7,685 bases of DNA, from contig DEQS01000060.1 in NCBI GenBank assembly GCA_002360555.1, positions 8,797 to 16,481 on the forward strand, written 5' to 3'. Positions 5,627 through 7,685 of this stretch are shown in pieces (positions within the stretch are counted from its first letter, which is position 1; each line of letters begins with the position of its first letter). The notes under the pieces were generated by a model. The model had not been told where the DNA came from. It ran no database searches and saw only the letters and a list, made by a program, of their open reading frames with translations. Source of the stretch: Chloracidobacterium sp. UBA3360 (GTDB lineage Bacteria; Acidobacteriota; Blastocatellia; Pyrinomonadales; Pyrinomonadaceae). Both the position numbers and the translations under genes were made by a program.

Positions 5627-7685
5627 TCATGGTTTGCTCGGTATCCGGCCGGATTGGATCAGGCGTGCCCGGACGCGTTCCTGCCACCTTTTTCGCGGGC
5701 GTTCATCGTCTTCGAAACGTTCGAGCAGCTCGTTCATCGATTCACCACCAGCCAGCCGGGTTTTCAAATAGAGCAATGCAACTATGATAGCAGAAAACGA
5801 AAACACGAGGATCTGCATTGGCAGCCAGAATATCTGGATGAGCGATTCGAGAATCGTGTATTTTACACGCGTCCGCATATCCATATCCTTGCCGCGGACT
5901 TTAGGGGTTCGCAGCTTGTTGAACGAAAAATCTATGCCGTTTTCTTCTTTTTTCTCTTCGGCCACAGGTGCATCAGCCTTTGCCGGAGCAGCTTCGGCGG
6001 ACTGGGGAGCGACGGTCTCAGTAGGAGTTTTTGGCGTGGGGTCAAACGCCTTGGCAGACACGTTGACGACGTATGAGATCGTCCCCGCGATGATGCCGGG
6101 AATTAGGATCATGATGCAGATCGCCCCAAACGCGGTCCAAAACGACCGTTTGACGAGAGCCCGCGAGCGCTTCAACGCCGCCCGGACGCCTACATCCTCC
6201 ATCATCACGACCGGAGGCACAAGTATGAACGAAATATACGACCAGAAAAATCCGAGAAGCCCGCACAGAGATCCGAGTATAAAACCCATCACCGGGATCG
6301 GGGCGACCGATTGCGTCAGCGGGTATATAAGCAGCCCTAGCATTGCTCCGACCGCGAAGCCAAGTGCCCCTGCGACGCCGGCAATGACAAACGGCAATAT
6401 CGCCGTCAAAAACGCAGTTCCCGCGATGCGTTTCCATTTCTTTCGAGCTTCAACAAGGGCAGGCCTCAAACGCACCGGTCGCAAAGGAACCGATAAATAT
6501 TGTGTGACGATCCAAGAAATGGTGCCAACAATCAAGCTCGTACAAAATGCGCTCGCTAATGACAAGGCAAACCCATCAACGGCGATCGAAACACTGCCGA
6601 CCGTTTCCGAGATCATATCGCTCACCCTGAGGAACGATAGAGCCAGCAGGATCAGCGTCAAAACGATCATCGGCAGCGAGAAAAACGCCGTCAGCAAGAG
6701 AAATTTCGGCAGATGTTCGCTCCAAATGACCAAAGCCCGCCTGAGCAATCCCCAGATACCCTCAGATCTCGCACGCAACTTGCTTGCAAAGGCCTCAGCC
6801 GTCTGTGGGCGAAACTCGGGGTTCTTGTGCAGAGCCAGATGAATGCCCGCTTTCAGCTTGCGGCGCACATTTTTTGCCTTGAGAGGTTTTGGCTCGATGG
6901 TCTTGTGCGATTCCATCACGTCCTTAAAATCACCCTCGAACGGCGTCCGTCCCGACAGCATCTGATAGGCGATCACCCCGAGGCTGTAAATGTCCGAACG
7001 CGGATCGAGATGCTCGCCGCGGCACTGCTCCGGCGACATATAAAGCGGTGTGCCCAAAACGGCCCCGACACGCGTCAGGTCAGCCGAGTTTTTCGAATCG
7101 TAAAGCGATCTGTTCGTCGTCGGATTTCCACGCTGCGGCGTGGCATCCTGCAAAGGTCTCGCCCCTGTCCCGACCTTATCTTGAAAGTCATCTGAGATAT
7201 CACCGTCATCAAGTATCGCTGTCTCATTCTCACTCGCGATCGGTGACAAGCTGATCGTCCCCGCCTCCGACGCGATCGACGCTCGCTCTTTGCCACCCGC
7301 GATCGTCTTGGCTTCGGCAACTTGTGTTGAAATATTGTTGGCATCAACCTGCGTCCCGTCGATCTCGCCTCCGGCAAACGTCGCTTTTCCGCTAGCACTG
7401 TACGTCGGCGTCGCGCTCACATAAACATCACGCTCGCCCGTCGAAGCCACGTCGTCATGTTCCTCCAACTTGGCGATACCAAAATCGAGCACCTTGACCG
7501 TATAGCCGCCGCGTTGATTGGGTTCGAGCCAGATATTGTCGGGTTTTAGATCGCGGTGAATGATGCCCTGCGTGTGTGCCTCGTGTACGGCCGAGCAGAC
7601 CTGTTCGAGGATATCGAGCGTCCATCCGACAGGCAAATTTCGCTCCTCTTCCAGTATCTCGCCCAGCGTACAGCCGTCGAGATAT
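5627..7685 (-). CDS. Ser/Thr protein kinase with polytopic membrane C-terminus (5' partial)
   Basis: A Hanks-type kinase of which 685 residues are visible; the ATP-binding N-lobe lies beyond base 7685, where the frame is still open (YLDGCTLGEILEEERN precedes the TTG at 7636, which is not the start). Visible catalytic parts are HRDLKPDN (43-50), DFG (67-69), GTPLYMSPE (211-219), DIYSLG (231-236) and the FRP arginine near 292, all intact, so the enzyme should be active. Between DFG and the SPE motif there are about 150 residues instead of the usual 25-35. After the kinase come about six membrane helices, near 328-352, 370-397, 423-453, 463-491, 518-540 and 611-640. LVPPVVMMEDVGVRAALKRSRALVKRSFW resembles membrane domains of the GDPDase_memb/YckC type. 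A Pro/Ala/Glu loop fills about 547-590 and the tail is basic. No PASTA or other extracellular sensor is present. It is the first visible gene of the minus-strand operon. Confidence 0.93.
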   Translation of the reverse strand, partial: YLDGCTLGEILEEERNLPVGWTLDILEQVCSAVHEAHTQGIIHRDLKPDNIWLEPNQRGGYTVKVLDFGIAKLEEHDDVASTGERDVYVSATPTYSASGKATFAGGEIDGTQVDANNISTQVAEAKTIAGGKERASIASEAGTISLSPIASENETAILDDGDISDDFQDKVGTGARPLQDATPQRGNPTTNRSLYDSKNSADLTRVGAVLGTPLYMSPEQCRGEHLDPRSDIYSLGVIAYQMLSGRTPFEGDFKDVMESHKTIEPKPLKAKNVRRKLKAGIHLALHKNPEFRPQTAEAFASKLRARSEGIWGLLRRALVIWSEHLPKFLLLTAFFSLPMIVLTLILLALSFLRVSDMISETVGSVSIAVDGFALSLASAFCTSLIVGTISWIVTQYLSVPLRPVRLRPALVEARKKWKRIAGTAFLTAILPFVIAGVAGALGFAVGAMLGLLIYPLTQSVAPIPVMGFILGSLCGLLGFFWSYISFILVPPVVMMEDVGVRAALKRSRALVKRSFWTAFGAICIMILIPGIIAGTISYVVNVSAKAFDPTPKTPTETVAPQSAEAAPAKADAPVAEEKKEENGIDFSFNKLRTPKVRGKDMDMRTRVKYTILESLIQIFWLPMQILVFSFSAIIVALLYLKTRLAGGESMNELLERFEDDERPRKRWQERVRARLIQSGRIPSKP
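7079..7465 (-). other. Low-complexity insertion in the kinase activation segment
   Basis: These bases encode about 129 residues between IAKL (just after DFG) and TRVGAVLGTPLYMSPE. The stretch has no Cys or Trp, about 27 Ser/Thr, about 23 Asp/Glu and only about 10 Lys/Arg by hand count, so it is probably disordered. It includes an acidic patch, ILDDGDISDDFQD. The flanking kinase motifs are in frame and intact, so it is an insertion within the protein and not a frameshift. Confidence 0.8.

Noticed and set aside
5784..6842. A long (352-codon) open frame on the plus strand opposite the kinase gene
   Set aside because: It lies wholly antisense to clear kinase and membrane-domain coding sequence, has no ribosome binding site or recognisable motif, and its composition is that expected from the reverse of a GC-biased gene.
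7079..7465. The kinase insertion as an intein or mobile-element insertion
   Set aside because: It lacks intein splice motifs (no Cys/Ser start block or His-Asn end), homing endonuclease motifs, terminal repeats or target duplications.
7634..7636. TTG as a possible start codon of the kinase
   Set aside because: The frame continues open to the window edge and encodes kinase-like sequence (YLDGCTLGEILEEERN) before it, and the N-lobe with the ATP-binding lysine would otherwise be missing.

Overview
The window reads as a piece of chromosome from an Acidobacteriota bacterium, probably of the Blastocatellia/Pyrinomonadaceae type. This rests on the von Willebrand A protein, which has the layout of the acidobacterial VWFA-related family, on a membrane Ser/Thr kinase of a kind common in that phylum, and on the general style of the PEP carboxykinase and DoxX proteins. 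No 16S rRNA or other taxonomic marker is present, so this is an inference. Coding density is very high. The only intergenic gap of any size is 115 bp (865-979). I found no tRNA, rRNA, CRISPR array, transposase or phage gene.

Plus strand, 1-1683. The 3' end of a GTP-dependent phosphoenolpyruvate carboxykinase gene (5' end outside the window) is followed by a clear intrinsic terminator. Next come a candidate promoter, a strong Shine-Dalgarno, a four-helix DoxX-family membrane protein, and 11 bp later a small zinc-ribbon protein with one membrane helix.

Minus strand, 7685-1680. Five genes run in one direction with junctions of 4, 9, -1 and 2 nt, so they very probably form one operon. In transcription order they are: a Ser/Thr protein kinase with a polytopic membrane C-terminus (5' end outside the window); a secreted VWA-domain protein; exodeoxyribonuclease VII large subunit (xseA); a membrane-anchored protein resembling DUF2939; and exodeoxyribonuclease VII small subunit (xseB). 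The two convergent units meet at a shared TTAA, so their stop codons overlap by 4 nt with no room for a terminator.

How the genes fit together. XseA and XseB form the ExoVII single-strand nuclease. The kinase and VWA protein suggest envelope signalling, but nothing in the sequence ties them functionally to ExoVII beyond co-transcription. The points most worth a second look are a roughly 120-residue Ser/Thr- and acid-rich insertion in the kinase activation segment, the fusion of that kinase to a membrane domain, a degenerate heptamer DNA repeat embedded in frame in the VWA gene, and the unknown membrane protein lodged between xseA and xseB. I see no wholly new system that the sequence alone would establish.
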